Assembly: GCA_020024635.1 (NCBI GenBank)
Contig: JAHHTL010000037.1
Span: forward strand, 1 to 22,286
Reading direction: 5' to 3'
Length of the DNA: 22,286 bases
DNA from: Ruminococcus sp.
GTDB lineage: Bacteria; Bacillota; Clostridia; Lachnospirales; Lachnospiraceae
Shown: piece after piece, positions 7,247-14,797 of the stretch
How positions within the stretch are numbered: the stretch's first letter is position 1
Layout: each line of letters starts with the position of its first letter
Program-made: the position numbers and the translations under genes
Notes under the pieces: generated by a model
What the model saw: only the letters and a program-made list of their open reading frames with translations
The model's database searches: none
Told to the model about the DNA's origin: nothing

Positions 7247-8113
7247 ATGTATAGTATTAAAAAAAATCCTATAGGAATTTATGAAAAAGCATTACCAAAT
7301 GATTTCTCTTGGAGAGAGAAGTTTGAAGCGGCGAAAAAAGCTGGTTTTGATTATATGGAGATATCGATAGATGAATCGGATGAAAGACTCTCAAGGCTGG
7401 ATTGGTCGGATGATGAAATAGAAACGATCAAAAATCTTATGAAGGAATATGATATTTCCTTTCCTACAATGTGTCTTAGTGGACATAGAAGATATCCTTT
7501 TGGAAGCAAAAATCCTGAAATCCGAAATCAGGCAATGAAAATAATGGAAAAAGCAATTATTTTATCTGTTAAATTAGGGGTTCGTTGCATACAGCTTGCT
7601 ACATATGATGTATATTACGAGGAATCGGATGAAGAAACGAAAAGAAATTTCACAGAAGGATTAAGAAAAGCGGTTGATATGGCTTCAAGAGCAGGGGTAA
7701 TACTTGCAATGGAAATTATGGATACGAAATTTGTTGGAACGATAGTACGAGCTTTACGTTATATTAAAAAAATACCTTCCCCCTATTTTAAGATATATCC
7801 GGATATGGGAAATTTAAGTAATTTCAGCAATGATGTTACAGAAGAATTAGAACTTGGATATTCGCAGATCACAGCAATACATGTAAAAGAAACGAAACCA
7901 GGAATTTTCAAAGAAGTTCCGTTTGGAGAAGGACAGGTGGATTTTACAGGAATATTTAAAAAGCTTAAAGAACTTGGGTATCCAGGCATGTTCCTTATTG
8001 AAATGTGGGCAGATAATTCAAAAAAATATTCCGTAGATGAAGCGGCAAAATCGATAAAAGATGCACTTGAATTTGTAAAAGATAAAATGCGAAAAGCGGA
8101 AATGGAGGTATGA
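7247..8113 (+). CDS. ulaE: L-xylulose-5-phosphate 3-epimerase (UlaE family)
   Basis: UlaE converts L-xylulose 5-phosphate to L-ribulose 5-phosphate. The 288-residue TIM-barrel protein follows the family from end to end: PLGIYEKALP-like opening (here PIGIYEKALP, 8-17), DERLSRLDWS (45-54), MCLSGHRR (75-82), YDVYYEE (120-126), AMEIMD (154-159), YPDMGNL (184-190), IHVKETKPG (211-219), VPFGEGQVDF (224-233) and IEMWAD (251-256). The metal-binding set of the family appears as Glu156, Asp186, His212 and Glu252, one position offset from the E. coli enzyme as I remember it. The start is preceded by GAGAGGA, 12 bases after the kinase stop. A hexulose-phosphate epimerase of the same superfamily is the only alternative, and the motif match favours UlaE. 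Confidence 0.93.
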   Translation: MYSIKKNPIGIYEKALPNDFSWREKFEAAKKAGFDYMEISIDESDERLSRLDWSDDEIETIKNLMKEYDISFPTMCLSGHRRYPFGSKNPEIRNQAMKIMEKAIILSVKLGVRCIQLATYDVYYEESDEETKRNFTEGLRKAVDMASRAGVILAMEIMDTKFVGTIVRALRYIKKIPSPYFKIYPDMGNLSNFSNDVTEELELGYSQITAIHVKETKPGIFKEVPFGEGQVDFTGIFKKLKELGYPGMFLIEMWADNSKKYSVDEAAKSIKDALEFVKDKMRKAEMEV

Positions 8114-8116
8114 TTT

Positions 8117-9154
8117 ATGGAGAAAAAAGTACTTTCAAAATTGGAAAAATGTTATTCAATAGCGCCTCTTTCCTACAAAGGAAAACAGCATATTTTAATT
8201 GCTGCTGAAAAAACAGACAGATGTATTATGTTTGATGCACAGGGGAATGAAAAGGCTACAGTCTGGAATGGACCGGGAGGTGTGATGTCTATGGTTCAGG
8301 TTCCGGATACAGACGGGCAGTTTCTTGCAACACATAAGTTTTATTCGCCCAATGATTCTAAAGAAGCGAAAATTGTATTAGCATATCCAGATCCAGACGG
8401 AAAATTTAATATCCGTACTCTTGTAGAACTTCCATTTGTACATAGGTTTGATATTTTAAAAACCCAAAATGCTAATTACCTTATTGCGTGTACATTAAAA
8501 TCAGATCATCAATATAAAGAGGATTGGAGAACACCGGGAAAAGTATATGTAGCAAAACTACCAAGTAACCTTGTGGAGTTTACCAGACAAAATAGGCTTG
8601 AACTTGAAGTTTTAAAAGAGGGAATGCTAAGAAATCACGGATATTGTAAAGTAACAGAAGATGGAAAAGAATCCTCCCTTATTTGCTCTGAAAATGGTGT
8701 GTATCGGTTTTTTCCTCCAAATGATGAAAGCGAAAGTTGGAAGATAGAAAAACTTTTGAATGTACCATCAAGTGATGCTGTCCTTATTGATCTTGATCAT
8801 GATGGAACAAAAGAACTTATAGTATTATCGCCATTTCATGGTGATCAGATAAGCATATATAAAAAGCAGAAAGAAGTTTATGAAAAAGTATATGACTATC
8901 CGGAGAAAACAGAATTTCTTCATGCAATATGGGCGTGTACACTGAAGGGAAAACCAACAGTAATATTAGGAAATAGGAAAGGGAAAAGGCAGCTGATGGC
9001 ACTTACATGGAATGAAGAAAAGAATCAGTATTCCATGCAGATTCTTGATGAAAACTGTGGCCCTGCAAATGCATTTAAATATGAGGATCAGGGAAAGGAA
9101 ATTGTTATTGCAACCAACAGAGAAATCAATGAGATTGCCATGTATACTTTTTAA
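8117..9154 (+). CDS. Unrecognised cytoplasmic protein, predicted seven-bladed beta-propeller
   Basis: I do not recognise a named family member. The 345-residue sequence breaks into seven similar units beginning near 12, 52, 106, 170, 216, 264 and 312. Each has a core of the form [hydrophobic strand]-turn-[K/E/G-rich]-[I/L-I-A/V strand], for example YLIACTL, SLICSEN, ELIVLSP, TVILGNR and EIVIATN. Unit 5 contains DLDHDGTKE (225-233), the calcium-binding-like loop of FG-GAP/VCBS propeller repeats. Histidines sit at matching places at the start of three units: His109 (FVHRFD), His174 (RNHGYC) and His269 (FLHAIW). In propellers this strand lines the central channel, so they could form a metal or active site. 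There is no signal peptide. GGAGG inside ulaE and a 3-base gap tie it tightly between ulaE and ulaF. An enzymatic role in the pathway is inference. Confidence 0.75.
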   Translation: MEKKVLSKLEKCYSIAPLSYKGKQHILIAAEKTDRCIMFDAQGNEKATVWNGPGGVMSMVQVPDTDGQFLATHKFYSPNDSKEAKIVLAYPDPDGKFNIRTLVELPFVHRFDILKTQNANYLIACTLKSDHQYKEDWRTPGKVYVAKLPSNLVEFTRQNRLELEVLKEGMLRNHGYCKVTEDGKESSLICSENGVYRFFPPNDESESWKIEKLLNVPSSDAVLIDLDHDGTKELIVLSPFHGDQISIYKKQKEVYEKVYDYPEKTEFLHAIWACTLKGKPTVILGNRKGKRQLMALTWNEEKNQYSMQILDENCGPANAFKYEDQGKEIVIATNREINEIAMYTF

Positions 9155-9169
9155 AAATGGAGGCGTAAG

Positions 9170-9859
9170 ATGTTTGAAGAATTAAAAAAACGAGTTTATG
9201 AAGCAAACATGCAGTTACCCAAATACGGACTTGTAACATTCACGTGGGGAAATGTAAGCGAAATCGATAAAGAAACCGGATATTTTGCAATAAAACCAAG
9301 CGGAGTACCATATGAGGAATTAACGCCGGAAGATATGGTAATTATGGATCTTAATGGCAATGTAATAGAAGGAAAATATAAACCCTCATCAGACACACCT
9401 ACTCATATAGAGATATATAAGGCGTTTGATAAGATTGGGGGAATTGTTCATACGCATTCTCCATGGGCTACAAGCTGGGCGCAGTCAGGAAGAGGAATTC
9501 CATGCTATGGAACGACACACGCAGATTATATGTACGGAGAAATTCCGTGTGTACGAAATCTTGTAAAAGAAGAGATCGAAGAGGCGTATGAAAAAAATAC
9601 AGGAGTACTTATAGCAGATTATTTTAAAGATAAAGATTACATAGCAATGCCTGCTGTTTTATGTAAGAATCATGGCCCTTTTACATGGGGAAAAGATGGC
9701 AATGAGGCAGTGCATCATGCGGTCGTACTTGAAGAAGTGGCAAAAATGGCAGTAAGAACAGAAGAAATTGAAGGACACGTGAAAGTGGCACCTCAGGAAT
9801 TGCAAGATAAACATTACTTCAGAAAACATGGAGAAAAAGCATATTATGGTCAAAATTAA
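9170..9859 (+). CDS. ulaF: L-ribulose-5-phosphate 4-epimerase (UlaF/AraD family)
   Basis: This enzyme turns L-ribulose 5-phosphate into D-xylulose 5-phosphate, which enters the pentose phosphate or phosphoketolase route. The 229-residue class II aldolase-fold protein has LPKYGLVTFTWGNVS (16-30), IKPSGVPYEEL (41-51), KPSSDTPTH (71-79), HTHSPWATSWAQ (94-105), YGTTHADY (113-120), NHGPFTWG (167-174) and the ending DKHY..KHG..AYYGQ. Zinc ligands correspond to His94, His96 and His168 with Asp75 nearby, and the catalytic pair to Asp119 and Tyr226. This pattern fits the 4-epimerases and not L-fuculose-1-phosphate aldolase, which argues against a standard fucose pathway. GGAGG lies before the start. 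UlaF, SgbE and AraD cannot be told apart by motifs alone; its neighbours favour UlaF. Confidence 0.93.
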   Translation: MFEELKKRVYEANMQLPKYGLVTFTWGNVSEIDKETGYFAIKPSGVPYEELTPEDMVIMDLNGNVIEGKYKPSSDTPTHIEIYKAFDKIGGIVHTHSPWATSWAQSGRGIPCYGTTHADYMYGEIPCVRNLVKEEIEEAYEKNTGVLIADYFKDKDYIAMPAVLCKNHGPFTWGKDGNEAVHHAVVLEEVAKMAVRTEEIEGHVKVAPQELQDKHYFRKHGEKAYYGQN

Positions 9860-9876
9860 ATTTGAGAGGGAAAAAT

Positions 9877-10980
9877 ATGAGTAGAATTAGTGAGATTACA
9901 AGAGAAAGCTGGATAATGAGTACATTTCCAGAATGGGGAACATGGCTTAATGAAGAGATAGAAGAGACAAAAGTTGAATCTGGTACGGTTGCAATGTGGT
10001 GGCTGGGATGCACAGGGGTATGGTTTAAAACCCCAGCAGGTTGCAATTTTACAATAGATCTCTGGTGCGGAAATGGAAAAAGAACACATGGAAACGGAAA
10101 GATGGCGGTTGGGCATCAGATGGCGAATATGAGCGGTGTGAGAAAAATGCAGCCAAATCTTCGTGCGGTACCTTTCGTATTGGATCCCTTTGCGGTTAAG
10201 CAGGTTGATGCGGTACTTGCAACACATTATCATCAGGATCACATGAGTGCAGAATATGCAGCACATGTAATCAACAGCAACATGACAACGAATGATGAGA
10301 AGGGGAATGAAGTTCCGGTTCCATTTATTGGACCGAAAAAATCAGTAGAACTTTGGCAGAAATGGGGGGTTCCTGCAGACCGATGTAGAATCGTTAAACC
10401 TGGTGATAGGATCAAAATGAAAGATGTGGAGATTGTAGTTCTTGATTCATTTGATAGAACGTGTCTTGTTACTACAGACGATACCTCTGAAAATAGAGAA
10501 GAACTTACAGGAATTTGCCCAACAGATATGGACGATAAAGCTGTGAACTATCTTATCAAGACCCCCGGAGGAAATATTTATCATAGTGGTGATTCGCACT
10601 ATTCTATCTACTTTGCGAAACATGGAAAAGATCATGATATAGATGTTGCATTTGGATCATATGGAGAAAATCCGGTAGGAATTTCAGATAAGATGACCTC
10701 GTGCGATATTTTAAGAATGGCAGAGGCGTTAAGGTGTAATGTGGTAATTCCGATTCATTATGATGTATGGACAAACTTTATGGCAGATCCGGCAGAAATT
10801 GAAGTTTTGTATAATATGAAAAAAGACAGACTTGATTACAAATTCCATCCATTTTTCTGGGAAGTTGGAGGAAAATATGTATATCCTACCGATAAAGATA
10901 AAAAACATTATCATCACCCAAGAGGCTTTGAGGACTGTTTCGAAAATCCTCAGAATATACCATTTAGATCCTGCTTATAA
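9877..10980 (+). CDS. ulaG: L-ascorbate-6-phosphate lactonase (UlaG family)
   Basis: UlaG opens the lactone ring of L-ascorbate 6-phosphate to 3-keto-L-gulonate 6-phosphate. The 367-residue metallo-beta-lactamase-fold protein matches the family along its whole length. It has ITRESWIMSTFPEWG (7-21), MWWLGCTGVW (40-49), FVLDPFAVKQ (100-109), the metal motif H-x-H-x-D-H (His117, His119, Asp121, His122), FIGPKKSVELW, VKPGD, MDDKAVNYL, YHSGDSHYS, GSYGENP and the ending PRGFEDCF followed by PFRS. I prefer the ATG at 9877, which follows GAGAGGG at 9864-9870; an upstream in-frame TTG at 9862 has no such site and lies within it. It is the last gene of the operon, 17 bases after ulaF. The close match suggests the substrate is a lactone 6-phosphate like ascorbate-6-phosphate. 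Confidence 0.94.
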   Translation: MSRISEITRESWIMSTFPEWGTWLNEEIEETKVESGTVAMWWLGCTGVWFKTPAGCNFTIDLWCGNGKRTHGNGKMAVGHQMANMSGVRKMQPNLRAVPFVLDPFAVKQVDAVLATHYHQDHMSAEYAAHVINSNMTTNDEKGNEVPVPFIGPKKSVELWQKWGVPADRCRIVKPGDRIKMKDVEIVVLDSFDRTCLVTTDDTSENREELTGICPTDMDDKAVNYLIKTPGGNIYHSGDSHYSIYFAKHGKDHDIDVAFGSYGENPVGISDKMTSCDILRMAEALRCNVVIPIHYDVWTNFMADPAEIEVLYNMKKDRLDYKFHPFFWEVGGKYVYPTDKDKKHYHHPRGFEDCFENPQNIPFRSCL

Positions 10981-10997
10981 TATTTGACAGATTCCAT

Positions 10998-11043
10998 AAA
11001 AAAGTGTCACAAACCTTGCAAGTACAAGGTGTGGCACTTTTTT
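10998..11043 (+). terminator. Strong Rho-independent terminator closing the ula-like operon
   Basis: A 14-bp outer stem (10998-11011 with 11030-11043, one G-U pair) continues, after an unpaired AA, into an inner 5-bp stem (CCTTG at 11014-11018 with CAAGG at 11025-11029). The 3' arm ends in TTTTTT (11038-11043). Because the 5' side carries AAAAAA the element could work in both directions. It separates the carbohydrate locus from the housekeeping genes. Confidence 0.92.
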
Positions 11044-11126
11044 GTTGCTGGATCTTGCTTTCGTTAGATTTTGTATTAGACCTTTCGTGGGTGATTTTAC
11101 GAATGCACAAAACTTGACTCTGTACA

Positions 11127-11155
11127 TTGCGCTTCAAAAAGATTTCAACTATAAT
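11127..11155 (+). promoter_or_regulatory. Probable promoter of glpP
   Basis: TTGCGC (11127-11132), a 17-bp spacer and a perfect TATAAT (11150-11155) end 35 bases before the glpP start codon. The -35 box matches only its TTG, so the promoter may be weak or activator-assisted. Confidence 0.5.
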
Positions 11156-11190
11156 GAAATCAAATTATTATAAATGAGGAGTTTACAAGG

Positions 11191-11763
11191 GTGGAAAGTT
11201 TCTATCATATTGTGGAAAAAAATCCAATCATCGCGGCGGTGAAGGATATGGATTCTTTAAAGAAAAGCTGTAAAATGGAAAATATACAGATTATATTTGT
11301 CCTTTTTGGAGATATCTGTTCCATCAAAGACATTGTGCGGATGATAAAATTACATGGGAAAATAGCCATGGTGCATATGGATCTGATTTCCGGGTTGAGT
11401 TCCAAGGAAGCTGCGGTTGACTTTATTCATGAACAAACTGAGGCGGATGGAATCATATCGACAAAATCATTTTTAGTAGAATATGCAAAAGAGTTGTCCA
11501 TGTATACCGTACTTCGTTTTTTTGTGATGGACTCTCTAGCACTAAAATATATCAAGAATCTTGAAAATCAAGTAAAGATTATGCCTGACTTCATAGAAGT
11601 ACTTCCGGGAGTGATGCCGAAAGTCATACAGAAGATCTGCAAGGAAAGTACCATTCCAATGATTGCAGGGGGATTGATTGAAGACAAGGAAGATGTGATG
11701 GGGGCGTTAAAGGCTGGCGCCGTAGCGGTATCCACCACAAATCAGAGTGTATGGGAATTGTGA
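11191..11763 (+). CDS. glpP: Glycerol-3-phosphate-responsive antiterminator (GlpP)
   Basis: GlpP binds leader RNA of glycerol genes in the presence of glycerol 3-phosphate and prevents termination. The 190-residue TIM-barrel-like protein has the family pattern: NPIIAAVKD near 11-19, VLFGDICSIKDIV (36-48), HMDLISGLSS (63-72), DGIISTKS (86-93), ALKYI, PDFIEVLPGVMPKVI (132-146) and PMIAGGLI..KEDV. Length is right for the family. It starts with GTG, supported by GAGGAG at 11176-11181, 9 bases upstream. No glycerol gene lies within the window, so its target is elsewhere. Although it is a barrel protein next to the ula-like genes, its motifs are GlpP and not the UlaD decarboxylase, and a terminator and promoter separate it from that operon. 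Confidence 0.9.
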   Translation: MESFYHIVEKNPIIAAVKDMDSLKKSCKMENIQIIFVLFGDICSIKDIVRMIKLHGKIAMVHMDLISGLSSKEAAVDFIHEQTEADGIISTKSFLVEYAKELSMYTVLRFFVMDSLALKYIKNLENQVKIMPDFIEVLPGVMPKVIQKICKESTIPMIAGGLIEDKEDVMGALKAGAVAVSTTNQSVWEL

Positions 11764-11787
11764 AAGGAAGAGATTTTGAATCCATCC

Positions 11788-11805
11788 CCTTTCCCTAAGG
11801 AAAGG
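11788..11805. repeat. Perfect inverted repeat before the M16 peptidase gene
   Basis: CCTTTCC (11788-11794) and GGAAAGG (11799-11805) flank CTAA. There is no T-run, so it is a poor terminator for glpP. It covers the -35 region of the downstream promoter and could be an operator or an mRNA 3'-end hairpin. Confidence 0.45.
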
Positions 11806-11809
11806 AAAA

Positions 11810-11818
11810 TGCTATAAT
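11810..11818 (+). promoter_or_regulatory. Extended -10 promoter of the M16 peptidase-era-recO group
   Basis: TGC-TATAAT (TATAAT at 11813-11818) is an extended -10 element about 38 bases before the start codon. The -35 position (TTTCCC, 11790-11795) is poor, as is usual when an extended -10 is present, and it lies in the inverted repeat at 11788-11805. Confidence 0.6.
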
Positions 11819-11856
11819 ATTACCCGAGATATACGAATAATGAAAAGAGGTATACC

Positions 11857-14784
11857 ATGAGTTTTTTAGAATTAGATATGTATGAAGTAGTACAACAAGA
11901 AGAACTATCTTCTCTTAAGACGAAAGGAGTTCTGTTAAGACATAAAAAAAGCGGGGCAAGAGTTCTTTTAATGCAGAATGATGATGAAAATAAAGTATTT
12001 ACCATTGCATTTCGAACTCCACCGTCAGATAGCACAGGAGTGCCTCATATTATGGAGCATTCTGTTTTATGTGGATCCAAAAATTTTCCGGTCAAAGATC
12101 CATTCGTAGAACTTGTGAAGGGATCTTTAAATACTTTTTTAAATGCCATTACGTACCCAGATAAAACAATGTATCCCGTTGCAAGTTGTAATGATAAAGA
12201 TTTTCAAAATTTAATGCATATATATTTGGACGCTGTCTTTTATCCAAACATTTATGAACATGAAGAAATCTTCAGACAAGAAGGATGGAGTTATAAATTA
12301 GACGAAGAGGATGGAAAGTTAGAATACAATGGAGTTGTATATAACGAGATGAAAGGCGCATTTTCTTCACCGGATGGAGTTCTAGATCGTGTCATTCAAA
12401 GCTCCTTGTTTCCGGATACCGCATATTCCTATGAATCAGGTGGGGATCCAGAGGTGATTCCAGAACTGACATATGAGCAATTCCTTGATTTCCATAGACG
12501 GTACTATCATCCATCCAATAGTTATATTTATCTGTATGGAAATATGGATATGAAAGAAAAACTGACTTGGTTAGATCAGGAATATTTAAGCAAATTCGAT
12601 GGAAAAGAAATCGATTCAGAGATAAAAACGCAAAAGCCATTCCAGCAAATGAAAGAAATTGAAATTCCATATTCGATTTCTAATGATGAGTCGGAAGAGA
12701 ACAATTCCTATTTATCCTACAACAAAGTAGTGGGGACAAGTTTGGATGAAAAGCTCTATTTTGCATTTGAAATATTGGAATATGCACTTTTGTCTGCGCC
12801 AGGGGCGCCGCTTAAGAAAGCGTTAATGGATGCGGGAATTGGAAAAGATATTTCTGGATATTATGACAATGGAATCAAACAACCTATTTTTTCCATTATT
12901 GCAAAAAATGCGAATGTTGATCAAAAAGATGGGTTTATCAAAGTAATAGAAGATACCCTTACGGATCTCGTGGAGAATGGAATTAACAAAAAGTCTTTGG
13001 AAGCAGGAATCAACTACCATGAATTTCGGTTCCGAGAGGCTGATTTTGGAAATTTCCCAAAAGGACTGATGTATGGGCTTCAGATTTTTGATAGTTGGCT
13101 GTACGACGAAGAAAAACCATTTATCCATATGCAGGCACTTCCAGTATTTGATTTCTTGAAAGAACAAATTAATACAGGATATTTTGAAGAGTTGATCCAA
13201 AAATATCTTCTCCATAATACACATGGTGCCATTGTTGTCGTGAAACCAGAAAAAGGTCGTTCTGCACGACTGGATAAGGAATTGGATGAGAAACTTCAGG
13301 CATACAAATGCCAATTATCCAACGAAGAAATTCACAAATTATACGAAAATACAAAGCAGTTGATTGCTTATCAGGAAAGCGAAGATTCTTTGGAAGATTT
13401 GGAAAAGATTCCGGTATTAGAGCGAAAAGATCTTTCCAAAGAACCAGCCGCCTTTTATAACGAAGAAGTGGATATGGATGGAGTGAAAACGGTCTTCCAT
13501 GAAATTGACACCAATGGAATCGGATATGCAACATTGATGTTCGATTTATCGAATGTTTCGGAAGAACAATTGGTATATGCTGGAATCCTTCAAGCTGTTT
13601 TGGGGATTATTGACACAAATCATTATGAATATGGTGAATTGTTTAATGAAATCAATGTCCACACAGGAGGAATCGGAACTTCTATCGAACTTTATGCAGA
13701 TGTGAATAAAGCAAGAGAAAAAGAGTTCCGTACTACCTTTGAAATCAAGGGAAAGGCATTGTATCCAAAGATGGATATTTTGCTTCAGATGATGGGTGAG
13801 ATTCTTACACAATCCAAATTAGAGGATACAAAACGAATCAAAGAGATTATTTCAATGCTTGTGTCAAAATTACAAATGCATTTCCTATCTTCTGGTCACA
13901 CGGCGGCAGCGCTTCGTGCCCTTTCCTATGAATCACCGTTGGCGAAGTTCAAGGACGATATTGAAGGAATTAGTTTTTATCATCATTTAAAAGAATTGGA
14001 TGATCATTTTGAGGAATATCAAGATCAGATCGTGAAAGTGTTGAAAGAACTTGCAAATTCTGTCTTTTGTGTGGATAACCTCTTGGTAAGCTTTACGGCT
14101 TCTAAAGAAGGATTGGAGATGTTAAGACCATCTTTAAGGGAACTTTCCAATGCCCTTCCAAAAGAAACGAAGAAAGAGATTACACCATGTATTCTTCACT
14201 GTACAAAGAAAAATGAAGGATTTAAGACATCGTCTAAAGTGCAGTATGTTGCCAGAGTTGGAAACTTCTTAGATCGTGGAGAAGAATATCATGGGGCATT
14301 GCAAATTCTGAAAGTCATCTTAAGCTATGATTATTTGTGGCAAAACGTGCGTGTTAAAGGTGGCGCTTATGGATGTATGAGTAGTTTTAACCGTTTAGGA
14401 GAGGCTTATTTTATGTCCTATCGGGATCCAAATCTTGGCAAAACAAATGAAATATACGAAGGAGTTGTAGATTATCTAGAAAACTTTACCGTTTCTGAGC
14501 GAGATATGACGAAATATATTATTGGAACGATGAGCAATATTGATCGTCCGATGACTCCGTCGATTGCAGGAGATCGCTCTATGAATCTCTATATGAATCG
14601 TGTTTCTATGGATATGATTCGAAAAGAGCGGTTACAGATTTTAAATGCGACACAAGAAGATATTCGGGCATTGGCTAAGATTGTGAAAGCAGTACTTTGT
14701 GCGGATTTACTATGTGTAATAGGTGGAGAAGACAAAATAGAAGAAGAAAAAGAACTGTTCTTAGAAGTGAAACCATTATTTTAA
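11857..14784 (+). CDS. Insulinase-family M16C metallopeptidase (PreP-like)
   Basis: This is a large zinc peptidase that degrades peptides inside a closed two-half chamber. The 975-residue length is that of the M16C group (presequence protease, falcilysin), with all four domains in one chain. The inverted zinc motif HIMEH (His64, Glu67 as catalytic base, His68) is present, and Glu164 in VYNEMKG is the third ligand. Surrounding family residues include GVPHIMEHSVLCGS, PFVELVKGSLNTFLNA and YPDKTMYPVAS. In the C-terminal half, the KGGAYGCMSSF and SYRDPN segments (about 835-865) match the substrate-binding Arg/Tyr region of the family. No signal peptide is seen, so it should be cytoplasmic and act in peptide turnover. 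AGAGG precedes the ATG. The next gene, era, starts 13 bases after its stop. Confidence 0.92.
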   Translation: MSFLELDMYEVVQQEELSSLKTKGVLLRHKKSGARVLLMQNDDENKVFTIAFRTPPSDSTGVPHIMEHSVLCGSKNFPVKDPFVELVKGSLNTFLNAITYPDKTMYPVASCNDKDFQNLMHIYLDAVFYPNIYEHEEIFRQEGWSYKLDEEDGKLEYNGVVYNEMKGAFSSPDGVLDRVIQSSLFPDTAYSYESGGDPEVIPELTYEQFLDFHRRYYHPSNSYIYLYGNMDMKEKLTWLDQEYLSKFDGKEIDSEIKTQKPFQQMKEIEIPYSISNDESEENNSYLSYNKVVGTSLDEKLYFAFEILEYALLSAPGAPLKKALMDAGIGKDISGYYDNGIKQPIFSIIAKNANVDQKDGFIKVIEDTLTDLVENGINKKSLEAGINYHEFRFREADFGNFPKGLMYGLQIFDSWLYDEEKPFIHMQALPVFDFLKEQINTGYFEELIQKYLLHNTHGAIVVVKPEKGRSARLDKELDEKLQAYKCQLSNEEIHKLYENTKQLIAYQESEDSLEDLEKIPVLERKDLSKEPAAFYNEEVDMDGVKTVFHEIDTNGIGYATLMFDLSNVSEEQLVYAGILQAVLGIIDTNHYEYGELFNEINVHTGGIGTSIELYADVNKAREKEFRTTFEIKGKALYPKMDILLQMMGEILTQSKLEDTKRIKEIISMLVSKLQMHFLSSGHTAAALRALSYESPLAKFKDDIEGISFYHHLKELDDHFEEYQDQIVKVLKELANSVFCVDNLLVSFTASKEGLEMLRPSLRELSNALPKETKKEITPCILHCTKKNEGFKTSSKVQYVARVGNFLDRGEEYHGALQILKVILSYDYLWQNVRVKGGAYGCMSSFNRLGEAYFMSYRDPNLGKTNEIYEGVVDYLENFTVSERDMTKYIIGTMSNIDRPMTPSIAGDRSMNLYMNRVSMDMIRKERLQILNATQEDIRALAKIVKAVLCADLLCVIGGEDKIEEEKELFLEVKPLF

Positions 14785-14797
14785 CAAAGGAGAATTC

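Noticed and set aside
9856..10266. Minus-strand reading frame of 136 codons opposite ulaG
   Set aside because: It lies wholly within a conserved gene, is rich in Cys/His/Ser as expected for an antisense shadow, and shows no family motif.
5771..10980. A canonical L-fucose pathway (isomerase, fuculokinase, fuculose-1-phosphate aldolase) suggested by the GH29 gene
   Set aside because: No fucose isomerase is present. The aldolase-fold protein carries the 4-epimerase pattern (THADY and the terminal AYYGQ), and UlaE and UlaG have no place in that pathway.
11191..11763. The barrel protein next to the ula-like genes as the missing UlaD decarboxylase
   Set aside because: Its motifs (NPIIAAVKD, VLFGDICSI, EVLPGVMPK) are those of GlpP, and a strong terminator and separate promoter divide it from the operon.
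12823..13314. Minus-strand reading frame of 163 codons opposite the M16 peptidase
   Set aside because: It is a shadow of the conserved peptidase gene with no start signal or recognisable domain.
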